Assembly: GCF_900163645.1 (NCBI RefSeq)
Contig: NZ_FUKM01000028.1
Location: forward strand, 62,001-126,000
DNA from: Halomonas citrativorans
GTDB lineage: Bacteria; Pseudomonadota; Gammaproteobacteria; Pseudomonadales; Halomonadaceae
Direction: 5' to 3'
Length of the DNA stretch: 64,000 nt
The notes below the pieces were generated by a model. The model worked only from the letters and a program-made list of their open reading frames with translations. It made no database searches and had not been told where the DNA came from. Positions 37,106-50,113 of the stretch are shown here, in pieces. Position 1 is the first letter of the stretch; each line of letters opens with the position of its first letter. Position numbers and translations under genes: made by a program.

Positions 37106-37627
37106 TCAGGTTTCGATAACCTTACTCGGAAACCGATAAAAGTAGCGGTGACCACATTGATGGCAAGGCTCAAGGCGCGCCACATGGGGCAGCATTACCT
37201 GAGTATCACAGTGGACACAGGCCATCAGGCCTGGTGCCGCCATTTCACCTTCGCAATAATCTGCCCGAGCTGCCTCAAGATCCTCATCAAAGCGTTCACG
37301 CTCTACAATGCTTCGATCTGCGATGGAAAGTAGTGACTCCGCAACGCGACGAGAAAGCCCACTGATATCCACGCCCAACCAGGTAGCGACCTGCATCCCG
37401 GTATCTGCCAGGTAGTGGCGCATATCTTTTAAGTCGCGCTCAACCCAAGCACGCAGCAGGGCCAGCTCATCTTTCGTGTACTCTTCAAGCTCCTCTTCAA
37501 AAGCGACTGCGTCGTCTAAATCCTTTTGCAGATTGTCCCAGGTTAAGTCATTTGCGCCATGCTGCATGCGCTCCAGCAAGCGCTCATAGCCTTCGCGCAA
37601 GCGGTGGTCATTGTGTTGTTCACTCAT
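37106..37627 (-). CDS. ybeL: zinc-ribbon-containing protein, YbeL/DUF1451 family
   Basis: Helical, acidic N-terminal two thirds followed by a C-terminal zinc ribbon with CVHCDTQ and CHQCGHRYFYR (two C-x2-C pairs). ATG 37627 with GGAG upstream gives 173 residues; the open frame to 37711 extends into the leuS promoter region. Its position divergent from leuS matches E. coli ybeL. The molecular role is unknown. A GC-rich hairpin near 36996-37025 lies downstream but lacks a T-run. Confidence 0.85.
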   Translation of the reverse strand: MSEQHNDHRLREGYERLLERMQHGANDLTWDNLQKDLDDAVAFEEELEEYTKDELALLRAWVERDLKDMRHYLADTGMQVATWLGVDISGLSRRVAESLLSIADRSIVERERFDEDLEAARADYCEGEMAAPGLMACVHCDTQVMLPHVARLEPCHQCGHRYFYRFPSKVIET

Positions 37628-37697
37628 GATGCCTCTCCTTTTGTCGACGCAGGTGTTTCCTATCATCAGCTTGCCGTTCAAGGATACCCCTTCATAG

Positions 37698-40860
<3,163 letters not shown>

Positions 40861-40864
<4 letters not shown>

Positions 40865-41928
40865 AGGTTTTTGCCGACCAATTGCCGGGGGCCTTAAGTA
40901 AAGCGCTGCCTAAGGTCGTCATCGTAGCGGGCGATGAGCCGCTCCAGCACCGCGATGCCTGTGATGCAGTACGTGCCGCCGCGCGCCAAGCCGGTATTGA
41001 AGAGCGCGAAGTACTGGACATAGATGCCAACTTTGCCTGGGGCCGCTTACTGGAGGCCGCCAGCAACCTTTCATTATTTGCAACCAGCAAGTTGATGGAA
41101 GTTCGCTTGGGCACCCACAAACTGGGCCAGGAAGGCAGCAAAGCACTAGCGCAGTACGCTGAAACCATCACAAACAGCGACGACATGCTGCTGCTCAGCA
41201 TGGGTAAGCTGGATGGCAAACAGCAGAAAAGCGTCTGGTTTAAAGCCCTTGATAAGCATGGTTTGTTTGTCCCCGTATGGCCCGTAGATAATTCTCGCTT
41301 GGGCTACTGGCTACGTGATCGAGCATCAATGCATGGCCTGCAGATTGACCTTGAGGCTGCGCGCCTACTGGGTGAGCGTACTGAGGGTAACCTGCTGGCC
41401 GCCGATCAGGAGCTTCAAAAACTCTCACTGATTCATCCGCAAGGTACCCGCTTAAACGTTGAGAGCATCGCCCAGGGCGTAGAGGATAGCTCGCGCTTTG
41501 ATGTGTTCAACCTGGCGGATGCCTGTTTAAAAGGTGAGGTTAGCCGCGCCTCACGTATAGTGCAGGGGCTGCGCAGTGAAGGGGTCGAAGCACCCATCGT
41601 GCTATGGGCATTAAGCCGCGAGTTGCGAACACTACTCTCTTTGCATCAGCACCTGGATCAAGGCCAAAGTTTTGAGCACGCCTGCAAAACCCAAAAGCCA
41701 ATGATTTTTGACAAGCGCCGCCCCGCTTATCAAAAGGCCATAAAGCGTCTTCCCATGAAGCGCTTGCACAAGCTGCTGTTGATGGCCCAACGGCTGGATT
41801 TAGCCGTTAAAGGGGCCGCTAACGTACCCTTATGGCCAGGTCTTCATGACTTGGCGATGACCATGGCGGGCGGTAAAGGTATTCTTGCTGAGACAGCCTG
41901 GACCTACCGCATTAGTGCAAATAATTAG
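40861..41928 (+). CDS. holA: DNA polymerase III subunit delta
   Basis: Clamp-loader subunit that opens the beta sliding clamp. KVVIVAGDEPLQHRDACDAVR at the N-terminus and LDIDANFAWGRLLEAASNLSLFATSKLMEVRLG (landmark residues 55-85) are typical of HolA, with three domains over 355 residues. It starts with GTG overlapping the lptE stop. In the conserved leuS-lptE-holA order. Confidence 0.95.
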
Positions 41929-42031
41929 CATATTGCACAATAGACTTAAAGCCCGTCCTCTTTATTCCTATACTAGTGATTAGAGCAGCACAATGCTCGA
42001 CACCCCTGACCAGTCTCTAAGGAAGAAGACG

Positions 42032-42436
42032 ATGAAAACATTGCGCGCTTACCTCTCTACCCTCTTGATCGCGGCGCTAGTGATCACCAGCCTGCCCGTC
42101 GCTGCTGCGCCTGCCGCCCCCCAATCCATGGATTTAGTTTCAACTCAGTCTGTTTTAGCAGGTGATCGTGTCGGCGCTGACCGTGAGCGGATAAACGAAA
42201 TTCTGGCCCGTGCCGATGTACAGGACCAACTGCTAAAGCAGGGTGTGGATCTTGATGAGGTAGACGCCCGCGTTGCCGCTCTGAGCGATGCCGAAGCACA
42301 GCAAATGGCTCAGCAGCTTGATCAGTTGCCTGCCGGTGCAGGCGGCGGTGTTATCGGTGCCCTGTTTGCCGTTTTCATCATTTTGCTGATTACTGATATT
42401 CTCGGTTTAACCGACGTTTATCCGTTTACCCGCTAA
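42032..42436 (+). CDS. PA2779-family small membrane protein
   Basis: Start ATG 42032 with AAGGAAG upstream; 134 residues. A signal peptide (MKTLRAYLSTLLIAALVITS, cleavage near AAA) is followed by a helical segment rich in A, D, Q and V with RINEILARADVQDQLLKQGVD, then a glycine hinge and a C-terminal transmembrane helix (VIGALFAVFIILLITDIL). It matches the PA2779 family pattern, which usually pairs with the PA2778-type peptidase, as here (11 bp apart). Function unknown. Confidence 0.8.
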   Translation: MKTLRAYLSTLLIAALVITSLPVAAAPAAPQSMDLVSTQSVLAGDRVGADRERINEILARADVQDQLLKQGVDLDEVDARVAALSDAEAQQMAQQLDQLPAGAGGGVIGALFAVFIILLITDILGLTDVYPFTR

Positions 42437-42446
42437 GCCAGTCACT

Positions 42447-43376
42447 ATGAAAACATTGTTACCCTACGCCCGCTTTGCGGGCGTTTTTATGCTCGCCCTA
42501 CTGCTTTCTGCCTGTGCCCGCAGCCCCATTTTACTCGACAGCACCTACGAAGCCTTGACCCCTCAGGTAGAAAATCGTGCCGTGCCGTTTTTTGCCCAAA
42601 GCGAGTACCAGTGTGGCCCGGCAACGCTTGCCATGGTGTTGAACTACCAAGGCGTTGAGGTGGGCGTTGACCAGCTGATTCCGCAAGTATTCTTGCCAGG
42701 GCGTGACGGTAGCGTTCAACCTGAAATGCTGTCCACCGTTCGCCGCCACCAACAGCTTGCCTACCCCATTCGCGGTACCATGGATGCACTGTTAAATCAT
42801 TTGGCTAACGGCGACCCAGTCGTGGTGATGCAGAACCTGTCACTGCCTATTTATCCCATGTGGCACTACGCGGTGGCTATCGGATTTGATTTGCCTGATG
42901 AAACGCTCATCCTGCGCAGTGGTGAACGTGAGCGACATACGTTGTCGTTTAGCCGCTTTGATGCGACCTGGGCGCGCAGTGGTCGCTGGGGATTTATTGT
43001 GGCCAACCCCGGCACTCTGCCGGAAGACATTAGTGCCCGCAATGCACTGGAGGCTATTAGCGCTTACGAAGAAGCTCACGGCCCCAAAGAAGCTCTAAGC
43101 AGTTGGCAAGCCCTGGTTAACCGCTACCCAACTGACCCACTGGCGCAGTTTGCGCTGGGCAACGCGCTGTATGCCGACAGCCGGCCCAAGGAAGCGATGA
43201 CAGCCTTTGATGCAGCGACCCAGCACGATGCACACATGGGGGCCGCTTGGCTCAACCTGGGGATTTTGCTGCTGCAACAGGATAAGCCCGACGAAGCACG
43301 CAACGCCTTGATGCAGGCAGCATCAATAGACGGCAGTTGGCAGGCACGCGCGCAGCAGTTACTGGGCGAATATTAA
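42447..43376 (+). CDS. C39-like cysteine peptidase lipoprotein with TPR repeats (PA2778-like)
   Basis: Predicted lipoprotein (LLSAC, Cys23) with a papain-like C39 peptidase fold: Q51 and Cys56 in QSEYQCGPATLAMVLNY, and His140 in PMWHYAVAIGFD. The C-terminal part (about 205-309) has two to three TPR units (FALGNALYADSRPKEAMTAF, then AWLNLGILLLQQDKPDEARNAL). Substrate unknown. It forms a two-gene unit with the PA2779-like gene; the pairing suggests joint action at the envelope, but this is inference. Confidence 0.82.
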   Translation: MKTLLPYARFAGVFMLALLLSACARSPILLDSTYEALTPQVENRAVPFFAQSEYQCGPATLAMVLNYQGVEVGVDQLIPQVFLPGRDGSVQPEMLSTVRRHQQLAYPIRGTMDALLNHLANGDPVVVMQNLSLPIYPMWHYAVAIGFDLPDETLILRSGERERHTLSFSRFDATWARSGRWGFIVANPGTLPEDISARNALEAISAYEEAHGPKEALSSWQALVNRYPTDPLAQFALGNALYADSRPKEAMTAFDAATQHDAHMGAAWLNLGILLLQQDKPDEARNALMQAASIDGSWQARAQQLLGEY

Positions 43377-43383
43377 GTATACA

Positions 43384-43417
43384 AAAAGGGCCACGCAATT
43401 TTCTGGTGGCCCCTTTT
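43384..43417. terminator. bidirectional intrinsic terminator
   Basis: GGGCCAC (43388-43394) pairs with GTGGCCC (43406-43412), flanked by A- and T-runs. It lies between the convergent C39 peptidase gene and sthA. Confidence 0.8.
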
Positions 43418-43467
43418 ACACAGCGATGTATGACACTACACCTGCGCTTTACGCTACCCAAAGCGCG

Positions 43468-44859
43468 TTAAAACACTCTGTTCAAACCATTTTGTGCTGC
43501 CACTCGGTACGCTTCTGCCATCGTTGGATAGTTAAAGGTTGTGTTCACAAAGTACTTAAGCGTATTGGCTTCGCCCGGCTGCTGCATAATGGCCTGGCCG
43601 ATATGTAGAATCTCGGAGGCCTGGTCACCAAAACAGTGGATCCCCAGGATTTCCAACGTATCCTGATGGAAGAGAATCTTCAGCATACCCACGACATCGC
43701 CGGTTATTTGCGCGCGCGCGGTATCTTTAAAGAACGCTTTTCCGACTTCATAGGGCACTTTGGCTTCAGTCAACTCGCGCTCGTTAGGGCCAAACGAACT
43801 AATTTCGGGAATAGTGTAAATGCCGGTGGGTACATCGTTGACGAAGCGATACTCTTTATCGAGCAGCTCGTTGCAAAGGTTTAGCCCTTGGTCATACGCA
43901 GCACTGGCAAGGCTTGGCCAACCGATCACGTCACCGGCGGCATAAATATGCGGAATTGTCGTACGGTAGTGTTCATCAACGCTGAGCTGGCCGCGCCCAT
44001 TGGCTTCTAATCCAATATTCTCAAGCCCCAGGCTATCGGTATTGCCCGTGCGACCATTGGCCCATAAGAACGCATCAGCGCGGATCTTCTTGCCCGACTT
44101 AAGATGCACGACAACGCCAGACTCATCACCTTCTACACTCGCGTATTCCTCGTTATGACGAATCAATACACCATGTTTACGTAGGTGGTAAGAGAGCGCA
44201 TCACTGATTTCATCATCAAGAAATGAAAGCAAGCTGTCACGGTTGTTGATGAGATCTACCTTGAGACCTAATCCTGAGAAAATTGACGCATATTCACAGC
44301 CGATAACGCCTGCGCCAAAAATCACTAACGTACGCGGCGTATGAGAAAGGCTTAGAATGGTGTCAGAGCAGTAGATACGTGGATGGCGGAAGTTAATGTC
44401 CGCGGGCCGATAGGGCCGTGAGCCGGTAGCAATCACAATTTTTTTGGCGACCAGCTCTTCCATTCCTTCATGCTGGTCGCGCACAACCACGGTATGCTCA
44501 TCTTTAAAGCGCGCAATACCATGAAACAAATCGATTCGGTTGCGAGCATAAAAGGTAGTACGCATTTCTACCTGTTTATCAATCGTGCCGCGAGAACGCT
44601 CCATCACTTTAGGGAAAGAAAACCAGCGCGGCTCACCAATATCGCGAAACATTCGGTTGGTGTTAAACGCCATGATTTGCTTAACCTGGTGGCGCAACGC
44701 TTTGGAGGGAATAGTGCCCCAATGGGTACAGTTACCGCCTACCTGTGCCTGCTTTTCGATAATCGCTACACGCTTACCGTGCTTGGCGGCGTTAATAGCC
44801 GCGCTTTCACCTGCAGGGCCTGTACCAATAACCACGACATCGTAATTGTGAACCGCCAT
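43468..44859 (-). CDS. sthA: soluble pyridine nucleotide transhydrogenase
   Basis: FAD enzyme exchanging reducing equivalents between NADPH and NAD+. The N-terminal FAD motif [20 protein letters not shown] is followed by [17 protein letters not shown], where only one of the two redox cysteines of disulfide reductases remains, as is normal for Sth. The NAD(P)-binding [17 protein letters not shown] and the C-terminal dimerisation domain ([19 protein letters not shown]) are present. Length 463 is typical. It lies beside the nqr cluster, as in Pseudomonas. Confidence 0.95.
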   Translation of the reverse strand: MAVHNYDVVVIGTGPAGESAAINAAKHGKRVAIIEKQAQVGGNCTHWGTIPSKALRHQVKQIMAFNTNRMFRDIGEPRWFSFPKVMERSRGTIDKQVEMRTTFYARNRIDLFHGIARFKDEHTVVVRDQHEGMEELVAKKIVIATGSRPYRPADINFRHPRIYCSDTILSLSHTPRTLVIFGAGVIGCEYASIFSGLGLKVDLINNRDSLLSFLDDEISDALSYHLRKHGVLIRHNEEYASVEGDESGVVVHLKSGKKIRADAFLWANGRTGNTDSLGLENIGLEANGRGQLSVDEHYRTTIPHIYAAGDVIGWPSLASAAYDQGLNLCNELLDKEYRFVNDVPTGIYTIPEISSFGPNERELTEAKVPYEVGKAFFKDTARAQITGDVVGMLKILFHQDTLEILGIHCFGDQASEILHIGQAIMQQPGEANTLKYFVNTTFNYPTMAEAYRVAAQNGLNRVF

Positions 44860-44953
44860 ACTTTCTGCGTCTCCTCGTTCCCCAATAATAAGGCGCAGCT
44901 GATCACTCGGCTGCGCCCTGCACTATTTCTCTTACCGATACTTACGGATTGTG

Positions 44954-45208
44954 CTAGCGCCGTGTAGCGTCGTAGCCCAAGTCCGCTCCGCGGCTTTCAT
45001 CACTGCGGCGACGCACATTTCCTCGCTTGCGGTTCTCCTCTTCACATACGTCATCTTTACCGCCACAAATATCGCAGCCGTCTTTCATACCAATCTGATT
45101 TAAACCGCCACATGAGCCTGCGATAGGCTTACGACCCATTAAAACGCCAACCGCCATTGCGCACATTATCAACGCCATAAAGCCAAATACCAGTAGCCAA
45201 ATCGCCAT
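44954..45208 (-). CDS. nqrM: Na+-NQR maturation factor NqrM
   Basis: Small membrane protein needed to insert iron into the NqrD/NqrE site. One N-terminal helix (about 3-23) is followed by Cys33, Cys45, Cys48 and Cys55 (GSCGGLNQIG, then DGCDICGG), the pattern of the DUF539/NqrM family; Cys33 corresponds to the functionally critical residue in Vibrio. Length 84. It is downstream of nqrF, separated by 267 bp with a terminator and tandem repeats instead of the usual apbE gene. Confidence 0.9.
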   Translation of the reverse strand: MAIWLLVFGFMALIMCAMAVGVLMGRKPIAGSCGGLNQIGMKDGCDICGGKDDVCEEENRKRGNVRRRSDESRGADLGYDATRR

Positions 45209-45302
45209 GTTAACCTCCCTGCATTGCTATGGATGCACCACCTACCGACAACAGCTTAGGCAATTAGTGCCTTCCAGATACTTGCTATACCTTAATTGTA
45301 CC

Positions 45303-45373
45303 TTAGCTGCCACGTACTTATTAGCTGCCACGTACTTATAACTGCCAAGCACTTATTAAATGCTCAGCACCTA
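45303..45373. repeat. four tandem 17-18-nt repeats between nqrF and nqrM
   Basis: Two identical copies of TTAGCTGCCACGTACTTA (45303-45320 and 45321-45338) are followed by two degenerate copies at 45339-45355 and 45356-45373. A more diverged unit may lie at 45274-45294. It lies upstream of nqrM (minus strand). Possible protein-binding array or a slippage product. Confidence 0.7.
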
Positions 45374-45403
45374 TTAGCGAAGGTAGCGTAGGCTTGAGTC
45401 TAT

Positions 45404-45440
45404 TCAAAACAAATGGGGCCAACCTTACGGCCAGCCCCAA
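45404..45440 (-). terminator. probable terminator of the nqrABCDEF operon
   Basis: A TGGGGC...GCCCCA stem-loop (about 45414-45439), 36 nt after the nqrF stop, is followed on the minus strand by ATTTGTTTTG. The stem has an internal loop, so strength is moderate. Confidence 0.6.
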
Positions 45441-45475
45441 ATGTGCCCGAAGGCTACTTTCGATTACGTGAGCAC

Positions 45476-46708
45476 TTACCCGCCGAAGTCATCCAGCATG
45501 ATATTTTCAGGCTCAACCCCGAGATCAAGCAGCAGCTTAATCACGGAAGCATTCATCATGGGCGGCCCACACATGTAGTATTCACAATCTTCAGGCGCCG
45601 GATGGTCCTTCAGATAGTTTTCATACAGTACATTATGGATAAAGCCCGTCGGCCCTTCCCAATTATCTTCAGGCTGCGGATCAGAAAGCGCCAGATGCCA
45701 TTCAAAATTCGGGAACTCTTCTGCCAACTGATCATACTCTTCGTTGTAGAAGGTTTCACGCCAAGAGCGTGCACCGTACCAGAAAGACATTTTACGCTTA
45801 GACTTAAGACGCTTAAGCTGATCGAAGATATGGCTACGCATCGGCGCCATACCCGCACCGCCACCGATAAAGATCATTTCGGCATCGGTATCCTTGGCGA
45901 AGAACTCACCAAACGGACCCATTACGGTCACCTTGTCACCTGGCTTCAAGCTGAAGACATAGGTAGACATTAGGCCCGGCGGATGACTGCTGCCTGGGGG
46001 CGGTGTAGCAATACGAATGTTGAACTTGAGGATACCCTTCTCTTCCGGGTAGTTCGCCATAGAGTAGGCGCGAATCACTTCCTCATTGTTCTTATGGGCA
46101 ACCTTGAAAATTCCAAACTTGTCCCAATCGCCGCGATACTCTTCCTCGATATCAAAATCGGAGAATTTAATATCGTAAGGCGGTGCAACCAGCTGAACAT
46201 AACCACCCGCACGGAAGGCAACTTCTTCGCCTTCAGGCAGTTTTAGGTTCAGCTCCTTGATGAAGGTCGCGACGTTAGGGTTACCGATAACTTCGGTTTC
46301 CCACTTTTTAACGCCGAACACTTCCTCAGGTACTTCGATCTTCATGTCTTGCTTAACGGGCACCTGGCAAGAGAGCCGCCAGCCCTCTTTCTTTTCACGC
46401 ATGGTGAAATGCGACTCTTCAGTCGGCAAAATGGAACCACCACCCTCTTCCACACGGCATTTACATTGGGCGCATGAACCACCACCACCACATGCCGAGG
46501 AGAGGAAAATACCATTTGCCGCCAAGGTGTTTAAAAGCTTACCACCGGCCTGAGTCGTCAAGGTGTGCTCAGGGTCGTGATTAACTTCAATCGTCACGTC
46601 CCCGCTACTCACAAGCTTGCTGCGCGCTGCCAGAATGATCGCCGTTAAGCTAATAACGATGATCGTGAACATGACAACACCGAGCAAGATGACAGATGTA
46701 TCAACCAT
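45476..46708 (-). CDS. nqrF: Na+-translocating NADH:quinone reductase subunit F
   Basis: Electron entry subunit oxidising NADH. One N-terminal helix (about 5-27) is followed by a [2Fe-2S] ferredoxin domain with C73, C79, C82 and C114, an FAD domain ([11 protein letters not shown]), and an NADH-binding domain ([20 protein letters not shown]). It ends with the expected hydrophobic-Asp-Phe-Gly-Gly. Length 410 is typical. It begins 71 nt after nqrE. Confidence 0.97.
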   Translation of the reverse strand: MVDTSVILLGVVMFTIIVISLTAIILAARSKLVSSGDVTIEVNHDPEHTLTTQAGGKLLNTLAANGIFLSSACGGGGSCAQCKCRVEEGGGSILPTEESHFTMREKKEGWRLSCQVPVKQDMKIEVPEEVFGVKKWETEVIGNPNVATFIKELNLKLPEGEEVAFRAGGYVQLVAPPYDIKFSDFDIEEEYRGDWDKFGIFKVAHKNNEEVIRAYSMANYPEEKGILKFNIRIATPPPGSSHPPGLMSTYVFSLKPGDKVTVMGPFGEFFAKDTDAEMIFIGGGAGMAPMRSHIFDQLKRLKSKRKMSFWYGARSWRETFYNEEYDQLAEEFPNFEWHLALSDPQPEDNWEGPTGFIHNVLYENYLKDHPAPEDCEYYMCGPPMMNASVIKLLLDLGVEPENIMLDDFGG

Positions 46709-46779
46709 GTCGGTTTCCTATTGCTGAGGTTTCCTGTAACCCGGCAGCGCAGAACGCCGCCGGGAAAAACCGGCTCCGT

Positions 46780-47397
46780 TTAGAGCTGAATGCCCGAGAA
46801 GGACATAAAGCCCAACGACATCAGACCTACGGTGATGAAAGTAATACCCAGCCCTTGCAAGCCACCAGGCACATCGCTGTATTTCAGCCTTTCACGGATA
46901 CCTGCCAAGGCCGTAATAGCCAACGCCCAACCAACACCGGATCCAAAACCATAAACGAGGGATTCACCGAAGTTGTAGTTACGCTCAACCATGAACAGCA
47001 CGCCACCCAGGATGGCACAGTTGACGGTAATAAGCGGCAGGAATACGCCAAGCGCGTTATACAGTGCAGGCACGTACTTATCCAAGAACATTTCAAGGAT
47101 TTGCACTAGTGCTGCAATGACGCCGATATAGCTCAATAACCCAAGGAATGAGAGGTCAATGTTCTCAGCACCGCTAATACCGGTCCAGGAAAGTGCACCT
47201 TGCGCAAGCAGAAGGTTGAATACCAGGTTATTAACAGGCACTGAAATAGTCAGGACTACAATAACCGCAATGCCCAGGCCAAACGCGGAGGAAACCTTCT
47301 TGGAGACCGCGAGAAAAGTACACATCCCCAGAAAGAATGCCAAGGCCAGGTTTTCAACAAAAACCGAAGCGACGAAAAGGCTTAAATAGTGTTCCAT
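46780..47397 (-). CDS. nqrE: Na+-NQR subunit E
   Basis: Six-helix membrane subunit that with NqrD forms the intramembrane iron site. Conserved Cys in [20 protein letters not shown] and in [10 protein letters not shown] are the predicted ligands. Length 205 is near the usual 198-202. Starts 1-2 nt after the nqrD stop. Confidence 0.96.
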   Translation of the reverse strand: MEHYLSLFVASVFVENLALAFFLGMCTFLAVSKKVSSAFGLGIAVIVVLTISVPVNNLVFNLLLAQGALSWTGISGAENIDLSFLGLLSYIGVIAALVQILEMFLDKYVPALYNALGVFLPLITVNCAILGGVLFMVERNYNFGESLVYGFGSGVGWALAITALAGIRERLKYSDVPGGLQGLGITFITVGLMSLGFMSFSGIQL

Positions 47398-47398
47398 T

Positions 47399-48067
47399 TT
47401 ACACAGCCTCCTGTGGCTTGGAGTTTTCCTTCATCTTGAACTCCGTCTCTTCTACCTGCCCTGGATCGATTGAGCGCATAACCCAAATCATCAGGCCGAT
47501 AATAAAGAAGGCGGACGGAGGCAACAGCAGCAGACCGTTAGGCACATACCAGCCACCATCTTGAACGGTAGGCAGGATAGTAAAACCGAACACACTACCT
47601 GCACCCAATAGTTCACGGAAGAAGCCAACCACCAGCAACACGAACCCATAGCCCAAGCCATTCCCGATACCGTCCAGGAAAGACATGCCGGGGGTGTTGG
47701 ACATGGCAAAGCCTTCCGCTCGACCCATCACAATGCAGTTGGTAATGATCAGACCCACAAATACCGACAGCTGCTTAGACATTTCATAAGCATAGGCTTT
47801 GAGGATCTGGTCAACCACGATTACCAATGAAGCAATAATCGTCATCTGCACAATAATACGGATCGAAGAAGGAATATGATTCCGAATCAGTGATACGAAA
47901 AAGCTTGAGAGCGATGTGACGAAAATAACAGCTAACGCCATTACCAACGACACGCTCATGCTGGTCGTTACTGCCAGCGCAGAACAGATCCCCAATATCT
48001 GAAGTGCAATGGGGTTGTTCTGAAAAATAGGCGCTATTAAAACGCTTTTTGCATTTACGTCCGCCAT
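47399..48067 (-). CDS. nqrD: Na+-NQR subunit D
   Basis: Six-helix membrane subunit paired with NqrE. Conserved Cys in [15 protein letters not shown] and in [17 protein letters not shown] are the matching iron ligands. Length 222 is typical. Starts 2 nt after the nqrC stop. Confidence 0.96.
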   Translation of the reverse strand: MADVNAKSVLIAPIFQNNPIALQILGICSALAVTTSMSVSLVMALAVIFVTSLSSFFVSLIRNHIPSSIRIIVQMTIIASLVIVVDQILKAYAYEMSKQLSVFVGLIITNCIVMGRAEGFAMSNTPGMSFLDGIGNGLGYGFVLLVVGFFRELLGAGSVFGFTILPTVQDGGWYVPNGLLLLPPSAFFIIGLMIWVMRSIDPGQVEETEFKMKENSKPQEAV

Positions 48068-48069
48068 GA

Positions 48070-48888
48070 TTAAGCCCCCTCACCGTCTTCGAAGTCGGTA
48101 TCGGTGTTATCGGCGTCTTCCAGCTCAGTACCACTGCGGAATTTCGCAAGGTATGGACCGAAACCTTCTTCGCTCAACCAAAACTGCAGCATGTTGGTCA
48201 CACCATTACTGGTGAGCGTTGCACCGGATAACGCGTCTACTTCATTTTCACCACTAGCGCTTTTGCTCAGGCGGATGGCCGGCGAGAGGTCGCCCTCTTC
48301 ATCGTAAATCTCTTTACCTTCCCACTGAGCCTGCCAACGTGGGTTGTTCACTTCACCGCCCAAGCCCGGCGTTTCACTGTGGTCATAGTAGGTAATACTG
48401 ATAATAGTATTACCGTCACCTTCGATCGACAAAAAGCCCATCATCCGGCCCCACAGGCCTTGTCCACGAATCGGCAAAACGATTTGGTCTGGGTCGCCTG
48501 CATCACCGACCAGATAAACCGTCGCGTAATTTTCAACCCGAGAAAGCCCCGCAATGTCACGGTCTCCAGACAACGTGCGGCCGGTTGCCGGGTCACGCGC
48601 TGCTTCAAACCCATCAAAGGTTTCAGGGTCAAACTCATCGGTATACTCACCGGTTTCAAGTTCAACCACACGTGATGTGATTTGGGTCCGGAACGCTTCC
48701 TCGACATCCGTACCCGGCTCGTATAAACGCGCCACGTTAAGGATATTGGTTTTACGGTCTAATTCCTGGTTGAGCTGTTGAGCAGGGCGTAGCGCCACGG
48801 CGGCCGTCGAAACAATCACCGAACACACGATACACAATGAAAACGCTACAATCAGGACCTTCTTGATTGAGTTATTACCTTGTGCCAT
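48070..48888 (-). CDS. nqrC: Na+-NQR subunit C
   Basis: Single-helix, mainly periplasmic subunit carrying covalently bound FMN on Thr224 in the SGAT motif (221-224, [12 protein letters not shown]). The N-terminal helix spans about 10-30. Length 272 is typical. The ATG shares a base with the nqrB stop. FMN attachment needs ApbE, which is not encoded in this window. Confidence 0.96.
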   Translation of the reverse strand: MAQGNNSIKKVLIVAFSLCIVCSVIVSTAAVALRPAQQLNQELDRKTNILNVARLYEPGTDVEEAFRTQITSRVVELETGEYTDEFDPETFDGFEAARDPATGRTLSGDRDIAGLSRVENYATVYLVGDAGDPDQIVLPIRGQGLWGRMMGFLSIEGDGNTIISITYYDHSETPGLGGEVNNPRWQAQWEGKEIYDEEGDLSPAIRLSKSASGENEVDALSGATLTSNGVTNMLQFWLSEEGFGPYLAKFRSGTELEDADNTDTDFEDGEGA

Positions 48889-50111
48889 TAGGCAGTCTCC
48901 TCGGCCGGAACGCCAGTACGCTTGATACGGCGTTTTATATTGGCCTGGACGAAGAAGTGGTCAATCAATGGTGCAAACAGGTTAGCAAAGAGAATTGCCA
49001 ACATGATGCCTTCGGGGAAGGCGGGGTTAACCACGCGAATCAGTACCGTCAGTACACCAATTAGCACACCAAATATCAAACGGCCCTGGGTCGTCATGGA
49101 AGCAGAGACGGGGTCAGTAGCCATAAAGACCATACCGAATGCAAACCCACCTATCACGAAGTGCCAATACCACGGCATGGCAAACATGGGGTTGGTATCG
49201 GAACCAATCAGATTAAACAACGTACTGGTGGCTACCATCCCAAGGAACACGCCAAGCATTATTCGCCACGAGGCAATACGCGTGTACAGCAGCACCAATG
49301 CCCCGACAAGGATCGCAAGCGTCGACACCTCGCCTACTGAGCCTGGAATAAAGCCAATAAAGGCATCCCACCAGCTAAACGCATTAGTGACTGCACCCAT
49401 GCCGTCCTGGAACGCCATCGAAAGTACCGTTGCACCCGTATAACCATCAGCGGGCACCCAAATGGCGTCGCCGGAAATTTGCGCAGGATAGGCGAAGTAG
49501 AGGAAGGCACGACCAGTAAGCGCCGGGTTCAGGAAGTTTTTGCCAGTACCGCCAAAAATTTCCTTACCGATCACGACACCAAAGGTGATACCCAGCGCTA
49601 CCTGCCAAAGCGGAATAGTTGCCGGAAGAATCAGCGCAAATAGCACCGAAGTAACGAAGAAACCTTCATTAACTTCATGGCCACGCTTGATGGCAAACAG
49701 CACTTCCCAGAAACCACCAATGGCAAAAGTGACCAGGTAGATAGGCAGGAAGTACGTGGCGCCAAGAACAAAGTTGGACCATAAACTACCCGCATCATGC
49801 CCGCCAGCCAATGTCATCAGGATCGCTTCACGCCAGCCACCCATGGAGGCATAGCCTGCATCAATAGCCACGTTGGCTTGCCAACCCGCGTTCCACATAC
49901 CAAAGAACATTGCCGGGAAAGTACACAGCCAAACGGTGATCATAATGCGCTTCAGGTCGATACCATCGCGCACGAACGACGTTGTTTTGGCAACGCTTGG
50001 GGGCGAGTAGAAAATCGTATCTACGGCTTCATAAAGCGGGTAGAACTTTTCGTACTTACCGCCTTTATGGAAATGCGGCTCGATATTATCGAGTGTTTGT
50101 CGAATACCCAT
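48888..50111 (-). CDS. nqrB: Na+-NQR subunit B
   Basis: Large membrane subunit with about ten helices, the second covalent FMN site (Thr228 in [12 protein letters not shown]) and riboflavin/quinone-binding segments. [28 protein letters not shown] (landmark near 183-210) is NqrB-specific. Length 407 is typical. Two nt after nqrA. Confidence 0.97.
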   Translation of the reverse strand: MGIRQTLDNIEPHFHKGGKYEKFYPLYEAVDTIFYSPPSVAKTTSFVRDGIDLKRIMITVWLCTFPAMFFGMWNAGWQANVAIDAGYASMGGWREAILMTLAGGHDAGSLWSNFVLGATYFLPIYLVTFAIGGFWEVLFAIKRGHEVNEGFFVTSVLFALILPATIPLWQVALGITFGVVIGKEIFGGTGKNFLNPALTGRAFLYFAYPAQISGDAIWVPADGYTGATVLSMAFQDGMGAVTNAFSWWDAFIGFIPGSVGEVSTLAILVGALVLLYTRIASWRIMLGVFLGMVATSTLFNLIGSDTNPMFAMPWYWHFVIGGFAFGMVFMATDPVSASMTTQGRLIFGVLIGVLTVLIRVVNPAFPEGIMLAILFANLFAPLIDHFFVQANIKRRIKRTGVPAEETA

Positions 50112-50113
50112 TA

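Noticed and set aside
45413-45973. 186-codon plus-strand open frame opposite nqrF and its terminator
   Set aside because: It starts inside the nqrF terminator and runs antisense to the conserved NADH-binding domain.
48922-49443. 173-codon plus-strand open frame opposite nqrB
   Set aside because: Antisense to membrane helices of nqrB; its apparent length reflects the codon pattern of the real gene.
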